From Antedon mediterranea (Eukaryota > Echinodermata > Crinoidea > Comatulida > Antedonidae), in assembly GCF_964355755.1 (NCBI RefSeq), contig NC_092677.1:15656101-15720100 (forward strand): a DNA stretch of 64,000 nt, read 5' to 3'. This document shows, in pieces, positions 12,041 through 22,812 of the stretch. The notes below the pieces were generated by a model. The model was not told where the DNA came from and did no database searches. It saw only the letters and a list, made by a program, of their open reading frames with translations. The position numbers were made by a program, and so were the translations under genes. Position 1 is the first letter of the stretch. The number at the start of each line of letters is the position of its first letter.

Positions 12041-12412
12041 AGGTCCATTTACACTAGGACAATAACGATAGACAATAAATAGATAAACGTACTTTTACAT
12101 ACTGTACATAATATAACATAAAACAAAAGAAATCTAAACAGTTTTCATTCTAAAACTATAGGAAAACCATTTATGCTGTCTTTGATAAAAATAATATTTT
12201 TAAAACTCCAATCAAATCACGTCAAGATCAATAAAAACGTAATGTATATCATTGCTCTACTAATCACAAAGTTATTTGGTTGGACAGAATGCAGAATAGG
12301 TGGTTATCCAATTGTTCTATGATGAACATTTTTAGAATTTTGTTTTATGTAGGGAAAATGCCTATTTATTTTTTTTTATCGATCATTATTGTCCTAGTGT
12401 AAATGAGCCTTT
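12041..12412. mobile_element. 372-bp MITE with about 24-bp terminal inverted repeats
   Basis: Left AAGGTCCATTTACACTAGGA (continuing CAATAA) and right TTATTGTCCTAGTGTAAATG (continuing AGCCTTT) are inverted repeats with one or two mismatches. The interior is AT-rich without coding potential. Confidence 0.85.
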
Positions 12413-12539
12413 CGGATGGCCGAGTCAATTTTTTCTTGGTGGGGAGGGAGTGGTATTTAGTCATGAAAGTTTCATAATACTGTCATAGAATAATTGTTCC
12501 ATGTAGCACTTTACAATTAAAATTACGCTATGTTTAAAT

Positions 12540-12545
12540 TTTATT
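12540..12545 (-). terminator. Polyadenylation signal of ZFTRAF1
   Basis: TTTATT on the plus strand reads AATAAA on the minus strand, about 150 nt beyond the ZFTRAF1 stop codon. Confidence 0.5.
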
Positions 12546-12697
12546 AGTATAAAAAATATAGGGAAGTATAATATGCTACTACTGTGGCCTTATTTTAGAT
12601 TCCATCATTAAAATTACCAAATAGGTATAACATCTATTATATTCATTATAAATACTCTTCCTAAAATATTTACTCTATAATTGAATACACTACTATC

Positions 12698-15600
12698 TTA
12701 TTTTGGGACTTGGAACATTATTACCCGGAAATTTATAGTCTTAGAGGATAACAGTTTATTACATTCATTTGAGTCTGGTAGAGGGAGGTAATTATACGGG
12801 CATTCCGATTTATCGCTGTTGAAGTCAAAACGGTAAATTAACGGTTTGATTTTGGCATTCCCGAAAGGTCCCTTTAACACCACAAAATGGACATCTATGG
12901 AGTTACTGCTTATCTTGCTTTTTAAAACAAGCTGGTAGCTTATTTTGCGTTCCCACATCATCGTGGGGTTGCGTTGGTCATCGTTGATGCGGGCCTTGAT
13001 GACCCATTGCTGACCGAGGGCAGAGAATCTTCCGGTTTCGTAGTACAGCCTTGTAATAAAGTCATCGGTGCGATACGGTTTCATTTGAAGATCTGAAAAA
13101 GGTAATTCTAGATTGACGAGCATTCATAATCCCATGACGGGATAACATTTGAAATAACAATAGGATTGTGAATTGATGCATAATGCATTTTTTAGAAATT
13201 AAATTGTACAATGCATACAAATATGTTATTTCTGTATATATAACGTAATGTAATTATTGTTTTCAAATTAACATTAAAAAAAGATAGTGTAAAATTGATT
13301 TTATTACATTTTTATTCAAAAATCTATATGGTCTATGCCCCTCTCAACATTGATGTTTTATTTTTTTCATATTTTAAGCATTATCTTGCGTATTTGATTT
13401 ACATTTAGTTGACAATTTTGAATTATACTGAAGGAATTTGCCACTTCCTGGTAAAAGAAAAAAAAAACACAATTTTTCTAGAACTTTTATGCTATTTTCC
13501 TTCCTTCAAACATATAGTTATTGCAGGAAATAGTTTTAACCTTCGTCTAACCCCTGGCGATTTAGGTAGACTGAAAATGGCCAACATATCCGGCCAACAT
13601 TACAGTTAAATTGCTTTTGGCTCTTATCCATGTTTAATTATGAATGAGAAATTAGAATATTGTGTACAAAAACATTTTCTTTTAAAAATGGCGATGGTAC
13701 AAAGTTGGCATGTAGGCTAATAAAAAAAATAGAAGATGATCTATATTTCTGCTCCTGAGAATTTCCAATACAATTGCTTGAATCTTGGATACTGCAAATT
13801 TATATAAACATTTTTGGAGATTTCCTAGTGAAGATTATTCCTTGAAATCGTTTAGTTTTTGTATTCTTATTACATTTCTGTCAGCAAAATACTAAATATT
13901 CGATTAAAATGTAGGACTGACATTGTACTGAATTTAACCAACTTTCAGGAGAGTGAGTTTATGCAAGACAATCAAACAACAAAATTCTGAGCTCCGGAGA
14001 TCAAAGGGTTTATCTGTGTTATATTTGATGTAAAATTTACTAAATATTGAATGAATAATTGAATGAGAGAGGGAGTAAACAGATCCCTGCGGGAACCAAG
14101 GTTCCTATTTTGTTTGAAGTTTGATGAATGAAAGAATGAATTGGTAAATATATGTATAAAATAGCTGACTGCATTTGTAAAATCTCCAATGACTTAATCC
14201 ATAGTAAATAAAATGATGTCAATAATTGTAATGAACTAATAAGAATATTATTTTTAATGTAAAATATTCATGTGTGTTGATTGTCTGATGGAAATTTAAA
14301 ATTGATAATTAAAAGCAAAAAAAACACTTACAGAGCTAGACTTACTTACAGTAGGCTAGCAAACCTTACCATGATAAGTGATCTTCTCGAATGACAGCAG
14401 ATCGAATATACTCCTAAGCATCCGCATCTCCTCATTTGCCTGACGATCAATGTCCTCCAGAGCTTTCAGCACCTCAACCCCAGTTTTCTTGAGGTGACTA
14501 CACCCCTCTTCATGATCGGCTAGCTTGTGAAAGATGCCCTGCCAGGTGCAGCCGATCCGATGATATTGACATTTAGTCATTCTAAATCAGAGTGATGGAG
14601 TAAAGCTATAGAGTTAGAAAGTTGCAACGCAATGGTGTGGATCTTCAGCAGGCCCTGTTGGTTTGAAATGGTGGTTAGTAGTCCTAGCCTAACTAATCCC
14701 TCTAACAGGCTCTTAACTAGCATACTAACCTCCTCGGAAGACATCTTTGATGAATTCACACGCTGTGGTTGAAAAATACTTACCTATAAAGCTAAATTTT
14801 TCTGCACACTCGAAGAGTAAACCGTTCACTGCAAAAGCAAAACAACAGTAGGTAATCACGCGATGCATCCGAGTGCTTTCCAGGCCTGCCGGAGGGTTCT
14901 GAATGCTGCCTTTGATTTTATTAAAATTTTGATAGATTTCAAGCTTTGTAGGTTTAGAATTTGCTCTATTGTAATATTCCCATTCAGAATTTCTTTAATT
15001 GCATCAGAAAAAGTATTAAGAATTCTTTTAAAACACATGCAGAAATGTTAGGGTTGAGTGCAGTACTTGTTGAATGCAATGGGTCTTCACTGCAAGTATT
15101 TTGGATTCTTGCAAATGATTGGTTCCCACTAAGATGCAACACAAGGATGTAATCGCAATGTAAGTAAACTTGACCAATCACAAGCGGTGGATGATTAGAA
15201 CTGTCGCTTGTCATTGGTTAACTTGCTTGTGTTGCATTTACGTCCGTCCTAAGTAAAAACTAAGTTTAATGAATTATTTAAATTCTGAATAGCAATAATT
15301 ACCATATGTACTGATCAATTTGAGTTATGTAGAATAAGAGCTGTGCCAGCTATTTAGTGTGATGACTTTATTGGCATTTTTTTTGTGTACTAAATGTAAA
15401 TCTTTTCTAGCGATTTGCAACAACTGGCGACCAAACTATGTCATGTTAGTTCATTTTGCGGATGCGGGATTATTGATGTGTCCTCACTCCTCATACCATC
15501 AACACAAGTTTATGATTTCTAGATGCAGATGACGACCGACAATTGACATGACCTAGGTTGGTCGTCAGCCCTTGGTTGTCGCAAATTGAAAGCTTCCTAG

Positions 15601-18600
15601 TGATACTGAGATTCTCCATATCTCCGAATCATTTGTTCTACTGTACTTACTAAAAATGTTGTAGTAAAAAGTTAACAGTGGCATATTAATGGCACTCACC
15701 AGCTAAACCCAGGGGTCCTTAGAGCTTAAGGGGCCCCAGTGCATGAGCAATGCAACTACCAAGCGTTGAAGCAATGCTAAACCATGCTTTTTTCCTCTGC
15801 GGTAAATCCAGTCAAAAGAAAGACTGGAAGTTGACTACTAAATCCCATTTATATTTTGTCTAATTGTTCTTTTTAATTGTTTGAGGATGTAGAGTAAAGA
15901 TGTAGAGAATAACAAATTTCTAAAGCAATTTTTCTTTTATAATCAGATAATATAAATTCTGTTTTGTAATTTTGTCTATTGATATGAAAAATTGAACGGA
16001 TGAATTTCTTTGTGAGAATCAGATATGCAATAACCAAATTTTAAAATAAATGTAATTTATTTTGTTTTAAATATAATCATGTTTATTTTGTTGTGATAAT
16101 AAATTTTATTTTCAATTCTAAACCTACAACAGCAATAGAAATGTTGTATTTAGATTATTAAGTTTAAATCGAGCAATATTTACAGTAAGCACAGCATGTC
16201 CCTTCTAGGAAGTCCTGTAATGTTTTGCACGACATCTCCACTCCACATTGTTCCCGATTCCAGCATGCTCTCCTTCTTGCTGCGTCTTTTAAATCCAGAA
16301 TCGAATGAATTTATACCGGCCCCAGGTTTACGCTTATCAATAAATCTCTTACAGGACACAAACTCCACTCACACATTGTAAATGATCGAATAAACGTTTC
16401 AATGATTAATTATAAAGTTTGTTCCAAAAAGATGCATAGTTGTTGAAGTCGAAAAGCGGCAGAGGATCTCATAATGTTCAAAATTGCGATCCACTTCCCA
16501 ATATCCATGATCCGCCCCGGATTAGAAAGACCAACTTAATTTTCAAATCGATTCAAAATAGGTCAATTATGTTTTTTTTTATTTAACATGGTACATGTTC
16601 ACTCGACCATTTACAGTCACACATCACTGAACACAACGCTAATCTCGCAAATTCTTACGCGACAACAAGGAATTTCAATTAAATTTAATCATTTATTTAA
16701 AAATTTTGAGAAATTTAACATCCCGCATTAACAAATCACATAGTGTCACATCACACCAATCGATAGTATACAATGTATTAAACAAAATAAAATTTTAAAA
16801 ATTATATAAAATGGAGAAAATTACCTGTCCATGCACAAATGCTTCTCGTGTCGTTCAAGCATGTTTTTGGGAATGCTCCGCATACAGTATTGGCAATCTG
16901 TTGGCAGTTCACCGATGGCCTTCTCGACAGCTAGATTGCGGCTGCACAGGTTTTTGTTGATTTCGCATCTGCAGTTTGGACAAGAGGCCGTCTCATCTTT
17001 CAACCGTGCATCTGCCAGTAAATGTGTGAAACAGCCTGCACACATTAAATGCCCGTTGATGCACTGTCAAGGAAAAAGAAACGCATTTTGTAAAGCTATT
17101 ATGTAAATGACCAAATGTGAAATTTACAGTACAATCTCAAAAACATAACTACAATTTCAATTCAAGTCTGTAGTACTGTAAGTCTTTTTTATGTTATAGT
17201 CTTCAATTTTTGTCTGCTCAAGTAGTATTTGAAACACCATTTGTGTCAAAATACTTGCCTTTTTACTAAACTTTGTCTAGAACCTAGACTAGGAAGGTAG
17301 TAAGAACAGTCAGTCATAGCACGGTAGCAAACAATTTTTTGGCAATAAAAAAAAAAAATAAAATTGCAGCACAAGCCTTAATTTTCATGAAGCGAGTTTA
17401 GTCCTAGGCCTACTATTTCACTTCCCTACTGGTCTCTACAGTAGATTGAAAAGAACACCTCAGCAAAAAATTGTTTTTCAAACCCTCAAACACTTGCAGC
17501 ATATAAATATATATTTTAAATGCAACAATGCACTTAACAGTTAACTGTGGCATAAATTGTTCTCTACACTTGGTTGCTGACAAGTTTCACAGTGTGTTGA
17601 AATTGCCAATTGAACCATAATGCTATGCCAGCCTCATTAGCTATGCACACATTGGTTTTAAAACATAACAGCTGAAATATACTTCACTATAATAATTTAA
17701 GTCGGAATATTATATATATATAAGTATGATGGAAAGTAAACAACATTTTTAATTATTTAAAGTTGTTCTGTGATTAAATGTTTTTCTATTTCCAGATGCA
17801 GCTTCTTAGACCCAATTTAAATTACAATTGGTCCTAGATCGGCCCAAATTATTCATTTAGGCCAGATCCAGCATGATTACACTTGCTTTCCAAATGCCCT
17901 AAAGATTCATTTTCTCAAGCCATAGTTAGTTCACTACATAAGCGGGCTCAAGTGTAAAACCTGCTCCTTGACCTACTGGAGAGGTGGTCCAGATCTGCAT
18001 CTGGCCCAGGGCTGGCCTACTTTTACACTTCCTGATTGGCAACCCAGGGCTGGTCCAAATCTTAAATGGGGTGTTCAAACTTAAACTTAATGACCTGAAT
18101 ATTTATTGGCATTACGTTCCTACTAGGACGTGATTGGTTAATTGAAATCTGAATGGACTTCATTGTCATCTTTAAATATATTCTTATCCTTGATGTTCAC
18201 GGTCATATTGATAAATTGTTTTGCGTGTAACTTGTAAGCCTATTTCAAATACATCATGATTGCATGGACATATATCTAGCAATGAATGAATATTAATCGT
18301 TGTTAAAAATGTCAATGAATTTTGCTAGTTGCAAAACCAAGTCTTGCAGTAGCAACCCATTGTCACTTCCTTACAGAAATAACCACTGGGCTAAACTTTC
18401 AATTAGCCATCCTATGCTTTACTCCAAATTGTCTGGCACTTAGGTGATAAAACATTGATCAGTTTGGATAAATTATATTAGTGTGGTGTATGAATTGACA
18501 GTGTGTAATATCTGAATGCCTGGAAGTTATCACCTCAGTGACCCCAGTCTAAAAATGGAATCATCCCAATTAGCATATTTGGATCTGTTCCAATTTCAAA

Positions 18601-19799
18601 AGCATCAATAAGGTCAACTTTGGTTTGGTCAATAGAGAACAATTTCCAGTTGCTATTTTGCTATTAGAAAACCTCCCATTATTTTGAACTGGCACATCAT
18701 TTTTGTGTGTGTGTGGGGGGGGGGGGGGGGGAGGTATTTGAAGAGGATTGATTTTAAAATATTGAAACATACATCCAGGAGATATTTTTATAACTGCCAT
18801 ATTTTCTTTCATAAAATTGTGTGTGGGATGTTTATTAGGAACACAAAACTGACTGGAATGCAAAGGGTGTGTCATGCAATTGTTCAGCATCATTCACAAT
18901 TTTTATTTTCTCAGCATGCAGCTGGCTGTGATGTGGAAGCAGATTAAGAATGTATACCATATGACAATACAATGGTCACATAGTACATTATCATGAAAAA
19001 GAATTTTTGCTACTGTTGTAGGCCTATATTTTTCCAGACATGTTGTGTAGTGTTCTGAGAACTGACTAGGTTTTTATTTTGCAATTCATACATATTTGCA
19101 TATCATATGCAATATGTATGTATTGCAAAATTAAAAATGTTTAAATTTTTGTTTGTAAAGTGTATAAAAAAACTGTACAACCAACTTCAATTGAGTAACA
19201 TCCCACATCCAAAAAACAAGTGGATATATTTTCCCTTGTTTGTTTACCATTGAGGAATTATTAAGCATTAAAAGTAACCTCCGCACAAAACCACATCCCG
19301 TGTATATGTATGAGAAAACCTTCCATTCATTCAACTTCGACTTAAAATATGCCTACCTAATTATTAAACTAGTAAATTATTTTAGTAAAATAGAAAAATA
19401 TCATTCTCGCATTATAAATATATATTATGTTATATTATTATATCCATTTAAATGTTACATGTAATGCAAAGTCTTATTTACAATCATGAAAATACCAAGT
19501 CAAATAAGAAAGAAACCTGACACGTTGACTGTATTATGAGGTATCATGATTTGCAGCCTAGCCTACACCCAACAACTCACTTGGTAAACGACGGCTGTGG
19601 GCAGGTCTAAGCAGACCGAACAGCAGAGAATTCCATTTAACCTCTGTTCAAGTTGCTCTTCATTTAATGGCGTAGGATCATCAACTTTACACCTTTTCTT
19701 TACTGGTTCTCCTAGATCAACATTTGTGTCATCTTCTACGCTGGAATTTGGAACTTCTTGGACGATTTCAACCGAAGAAACAGCTGGCTGTGACGCCAT
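12698..19799 (-). CDS. ZFTRAF1: ZFTRAF1 (CYHR1) homologue, RING/TRAF-type zinc finger protein, 354 aa
   Basis: Four coding exons join without a frame break: 19799-19581 (219 nt), 17063-16825 (239), 14581-14370 (212), 13092-12698 (395 with stop), 1065 nt in all. Exon 1 gives an acidic N-terminus with a KKRCK basic patch and the first RING cysteines ([11 protein letters not shown]). Exon 2 gives [12 protein letters not shown] and CPNCRCEI, completing the RING, then [20 protein letters not shown], a TRAF-type finger. Exon 3 continues with [10 protein letters not shown] and a C-x-H tail. Exon 4 is the conserved TRAF/MATH-like C-terminus starting [18 protein letters not shown]. Human CYHR1/ZFTRAF1 is about the same length and shares this order. 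The family is a putative E3 ligase/adaptor in cytoplasm or nucleus. All donors are GTAAG- or GTGAG-like. Confidence 0.93.
14877..15038 (-). other. Open frame of unknown meaning inside ZFTRAF1 intron 2
   Basis: A minus-strand frame of about 55 residues rich in I, L, K and S ([20 protein letters not shown]) lies in the 2.2-kb intron. It has no clean acceptor/donor pair and no similarity I recognise. Chance is the most likely explanation. Confidence 0.2.
15117..15268. mobile_element. Foldback MITE, GCTTGGTTCCCACTAG family, intronic
   Basis: Left ATTGGTTCCCACTAAGATGC with CACAAGGATGTAA, right GTTGCATTTACGTCCGTCCT. Paired internal arms read CCAATCACAAGC and GCTTGTCATTGG. It lies in ZFTRAF1 intron 2. 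Confidence 0.7.
15407..15600. mobile_element. Foldback element, GCGATTTGCAACAAC family
   Basis: Left CTAGCGATTTGCAACAACTG followed by GCGACCAA, right TTGGTCGTC..GGTTGTCGCAAATTG ending TTCCTAG: imperfect inverted arms of about 30 bp. A related partial copy lies at about 55.2 kb. Located in ZFTRAF1 intron 2. Confidence 0.65.
15667..15788. repeat. Dispersed repeat, copy 2
   Basis: ACAGTGGCATATTAATGGCA, CACCAGCTAAACCCAGGGGT, then GGGGCCCCAGTGCATGAGCA and GCGTTGAAGCAATGCTAAAC match the motif order at 10963-11066. It has an additional internal GGGGTCC/GGGGCCCC element. Confidence 0.45.
16180..16380 (-). other. Candidate unassigned coding segment in ZFTRAF1 intron 2
   Basis: About 62 residues are open to a stop at 16180, reading [20 protein letters not shown], then [10 protein letters not shown] and finally [11 protein letters not shown]. 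Base composition is richer in GC than the surrounding intron, which suggests present or past coding. The plus strand is also open here. Possible explanations are an alternative last exon of ZFTRAF1, a small nested gene or a retro-fragment. I do not recognise the protein. Confidence 0.3.
18704..18734. repeat. (GT)n followed by a 17-base G run
   Basis: Six GT dinucleotides (18704-18715) run into 17 consecutive G (18715-18731). Located in ZFTRAF1 intron 1. Confidence 0.95.
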
Positions 19800-22332
19800 T
19801 ATTAAAATTTTTAAGTGCAAGCCTACTTTTTTTTATCTGGTTTGTTGACGTTTTGCTGAACTCCCCTCTACAAAAATGACGTTATGTACAGCCAATCATA
19901 ACACACATCTATTATATTCAAATGAATTGGTTAATTAACCAATCCACGGGACTGTGCCATTACTGTAATGAATATTCATCAGTTTAACCATTTTGAGAAT
20001 AGGTAAATTGTAAAGTAAAATGGACATACTACGTCTGTTTATAAGTAATAATTAAATAAAAAATTGGCATAGTAAAAAAAAAAAGTAATATAAAATATTT
20101 TTCTTACAATAATATAAATATTCATTTTAAATATCACGTAATTAAAAAATGAAAAACCAAGCCTTTCCCTTTACCACACCCAGAAATGGATTCATCCACA
20201 TTTGTTAAATCAAGCGAGATAATTGAGGCCACGTCACACGATTACCTCACGTGCATTTGTTTACGTGGTGAATTTCATTGTTCAGTTTACTAAACACCAA
20301 TTATTAGTGCAATAAAAATATACTATATCTATCAAACTATTATTTTTCCAGGGTCGCGATATGCCAGTAAAAATATTCATCGATTAATTGCATAATGCAT
20401 GCAATATGGCAATATTTAATATTAGGGAATTGTCCATTTTATGAGAGGGTGTATACATTTATTTTTTGTCAAAGAAAAACCCAAATCGATGATTCCTTAT
20501 GATCTCTACCAATTTTTTCTCGTTTCAATATAACACCAGTGGTGTGCCCTACCTACAATATTAATCTAACGTCATGTTCACTGATTTACGAGAAGTGTAT
20601 CTTAAGAAAAATTTATAATAGTATGAAAGACCCCACCCATCCGTTACATTATACTGTTTCATTAATAGATTTAGCATGAGGCTACAGCCATAAAAGGCCA
20701 ATTTTATAGAACTATGAGGTTCTTGGTTGTTGTAAAAAGCATTCATATGCATAATGCAATGTTTGACAATAACTCTATACTGTAATTTTTGTTCTGAATT
20801 TTATTCATAAAAAGTATTTTAACATTAGCCTATTAACCATACTTTAATATTGGCATCATAATAGCGTTGATATATTTTTCTTGTAGCATTTTATTTATAA
20901 TTAAATTGGACCAATAACATTTCTTGAAGAGACGAAATAGTTATTGGATAAAAAAATGCAGACGATAGGTAATTTTATACCCATACCAATTAAAACTATA
21001 ACAAAAACAACTACAGAGTACTGTATTTACAACACAAATTACAGTTGTTCAGTTTATTCATATTAGTCAAGATACAGTTATTGCAAATCATATTCAAGTT
21101 TGAAGTTACTCCTAGAAAAGTTTCCTAGCAAAGGTAGAGAATTACAAAAAACAGGGTTCTTAGAAAAGGACTTGTTACAGACTCTGTTTTCAACAAGTAA
21201 TAAACTTGTCTGCATCCATTCTAATACATATTACTGTACTGGTTCTGCTTCCCTGAAACATGAGGATATATTGTCCAATTGTTTTACACATAATGATTTT
21301 TCATTCCCCGTTTTGTTTTTTTACATATTATTCACCAACTTTTAATATGTAACTGTAAATATTGCCAACAACCAATTTGATATAATACAGGATAGTTAAA
21401 CTAGAGAAACATTTTAAATAGTACTTTTAACTTCTCATCAATTAATTTACCGCTAGACCAGCAGTATAATTTTCAAGAACTTGTATAAAAGGTCCGTCAC
21501 ACCTGCTCCTGTCTGCATCAGATTGAGTGTACATACAGCATCAGCATGTTTTCGTTTCCATGACGTGTCACGCACATATGCAGCAAATCGCGTCATAAAA
21601 AAAAGAAAAATGTTGACACGATTGATGGTATCTACCATGCCTGCGTTGGAACAGGTGTGAAAGGCCCTTTAGGCATGGAAAATAATATTAAATGGTTCTC
21701 ATAAGCACCTCTCAAAATGTTAATGCAAGATTTTTGTAAAATATCATCTTTCATTACCAGAATTTAATCGTATGTGGCAACCTAGACAGGTTAGTCCTAG
21801 ACATTTAATTTCATTTTAACCATCAATCACCCTAAAGTACTTTTAGTTTTTTTTTTTTTATATGTGAACTTTATTGCGTGCAACACGATTCTACAGCTCA
21901 CTATGTTGGTCGGTAGGTAAATACTAACTTGATCACACGACTGCAGCAATGTATATGGCCTTGTTTCTTTTAAAAAGATGAAGTTTTTGATGCAGGGAAA
22001 AATGTGCACATAAAGACAGCGGACGAGAACCGTCCGAATTCATTTCGCATAGCCCAGGTATCTAAAATTACACATCACGCCCTTAGTGCAGGAATAGACC
22101 ACTGCCAAAAATATTATGGTTAAATATGGCATTTATTTTCATTAATCAATTAGTATTTAATGGCAATATTTAAATTTCTTAACACTTGACAATAACATAC
22201 ATTTTAACTAATTAGAAATTACCCTTTCCAACAATCAAATTAATTTTATTTTTTGTTCAATACTTAATATATGCAAACATTAATTTATCATATGCAAACA
22301 TTAGTACTATTAAAAGTACCATATGTAAGTTC
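19800..22332. other. Intergenic between ZFTRAF1 and SSR1; no gene seen
   Basis: About 2.5 kb upstream of ZFTRAF1 and downstream of SSR1. It should hold the ZFTRAF1 5' UTR and promoter (upstream of 19799) but no TATA box or other motif stands out. Frames at 20561-20752 and 21100-21345 show no protein similarity. Confidence 0.5.
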
Positions 22333-22338
22333 ATTTAT
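22333..22338 (-). terminator. Possible polyadenylation signal of SSR1
   Basis: TTTATT here is AATAAA on the minus strand, about 475 nt past the SSR1 stop, and is the first canonical hexamer I found downstream. Confidence 0.35.
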
Positions 22339-22423
22339 TTTTTTGAAAAAAATGGCAAAGAAAGAATTAATCAAATAGTCACATGATTAAATCGAGTACT
22401 AGAACTGATGAAACGCATTTAAC

Positions 22424-22549
22424 AGTAGAACCTCAATTAAGGGGACACTTACAGGACTCAACAAAGTGTGTGTGTGTCCCCTCAATAGGGGTTGGACCTA
22501 TTATCATACATTTCAAAGGAAATGGTCTCCTAAAGGAGTGGTTCACTTG
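22424..22549. mobile_element. Inverted-repeat element, AGTAGAACC..GGGGACACC family
   Basis: Left CAGTAGAACCTCAATTAAGG continuing GGACACTT; right GGTCTCCTAAAGGAGTGGTT. It probably lies in the SSR1 3' UTR or just after it. Confidence 0.6.
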
Positions 22550-22812
22550 AATAAAATAGTTCAAGACCAAAAAAATAAGGAAATGAAAGAAAAAAAAATA
22601 CAGATATTAAGTAGATTTAGTAAGTGGCTATCTAATTTATACTATCTATAAAATAAACTGCGTAGGTTTCCTTTTACGACGCCATACGCACTTGAGAAAC
22701 TTTACTAGGATAGCACTGAAATCCACTGTAAAATTGCTAATGTTGACTTTCCCCTCCTTCGGTTTGCTTGTCTCCACCCATTGATCAGGAGGCTTAGACC
22801 ATACATGGAAGT

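Larger units (their letters stand above)
6944..12539. other. Intergenic region filled with repeats; no gene seen
   Basis: About 5.6 kb between two convergent genes. The recognisable content is repeats, listed separately. The stretch 7130-7900 holds low-copy repeat-like motifs (CTACACTAG, AACCGGTTA at 7820-7880 in inverted arrangement) without a clear boundary. A 95-codon minus-strand frame at 11176-11463 matches nothing I know. Confidence 0.5.

Noticed and set aside
18105-18140. Possible further copy of the GCTTGGTTCCCACTAG family (GTTCCTACTAGGACG)
   Set aside because: Only about 15 bp match and no partner arm was found.
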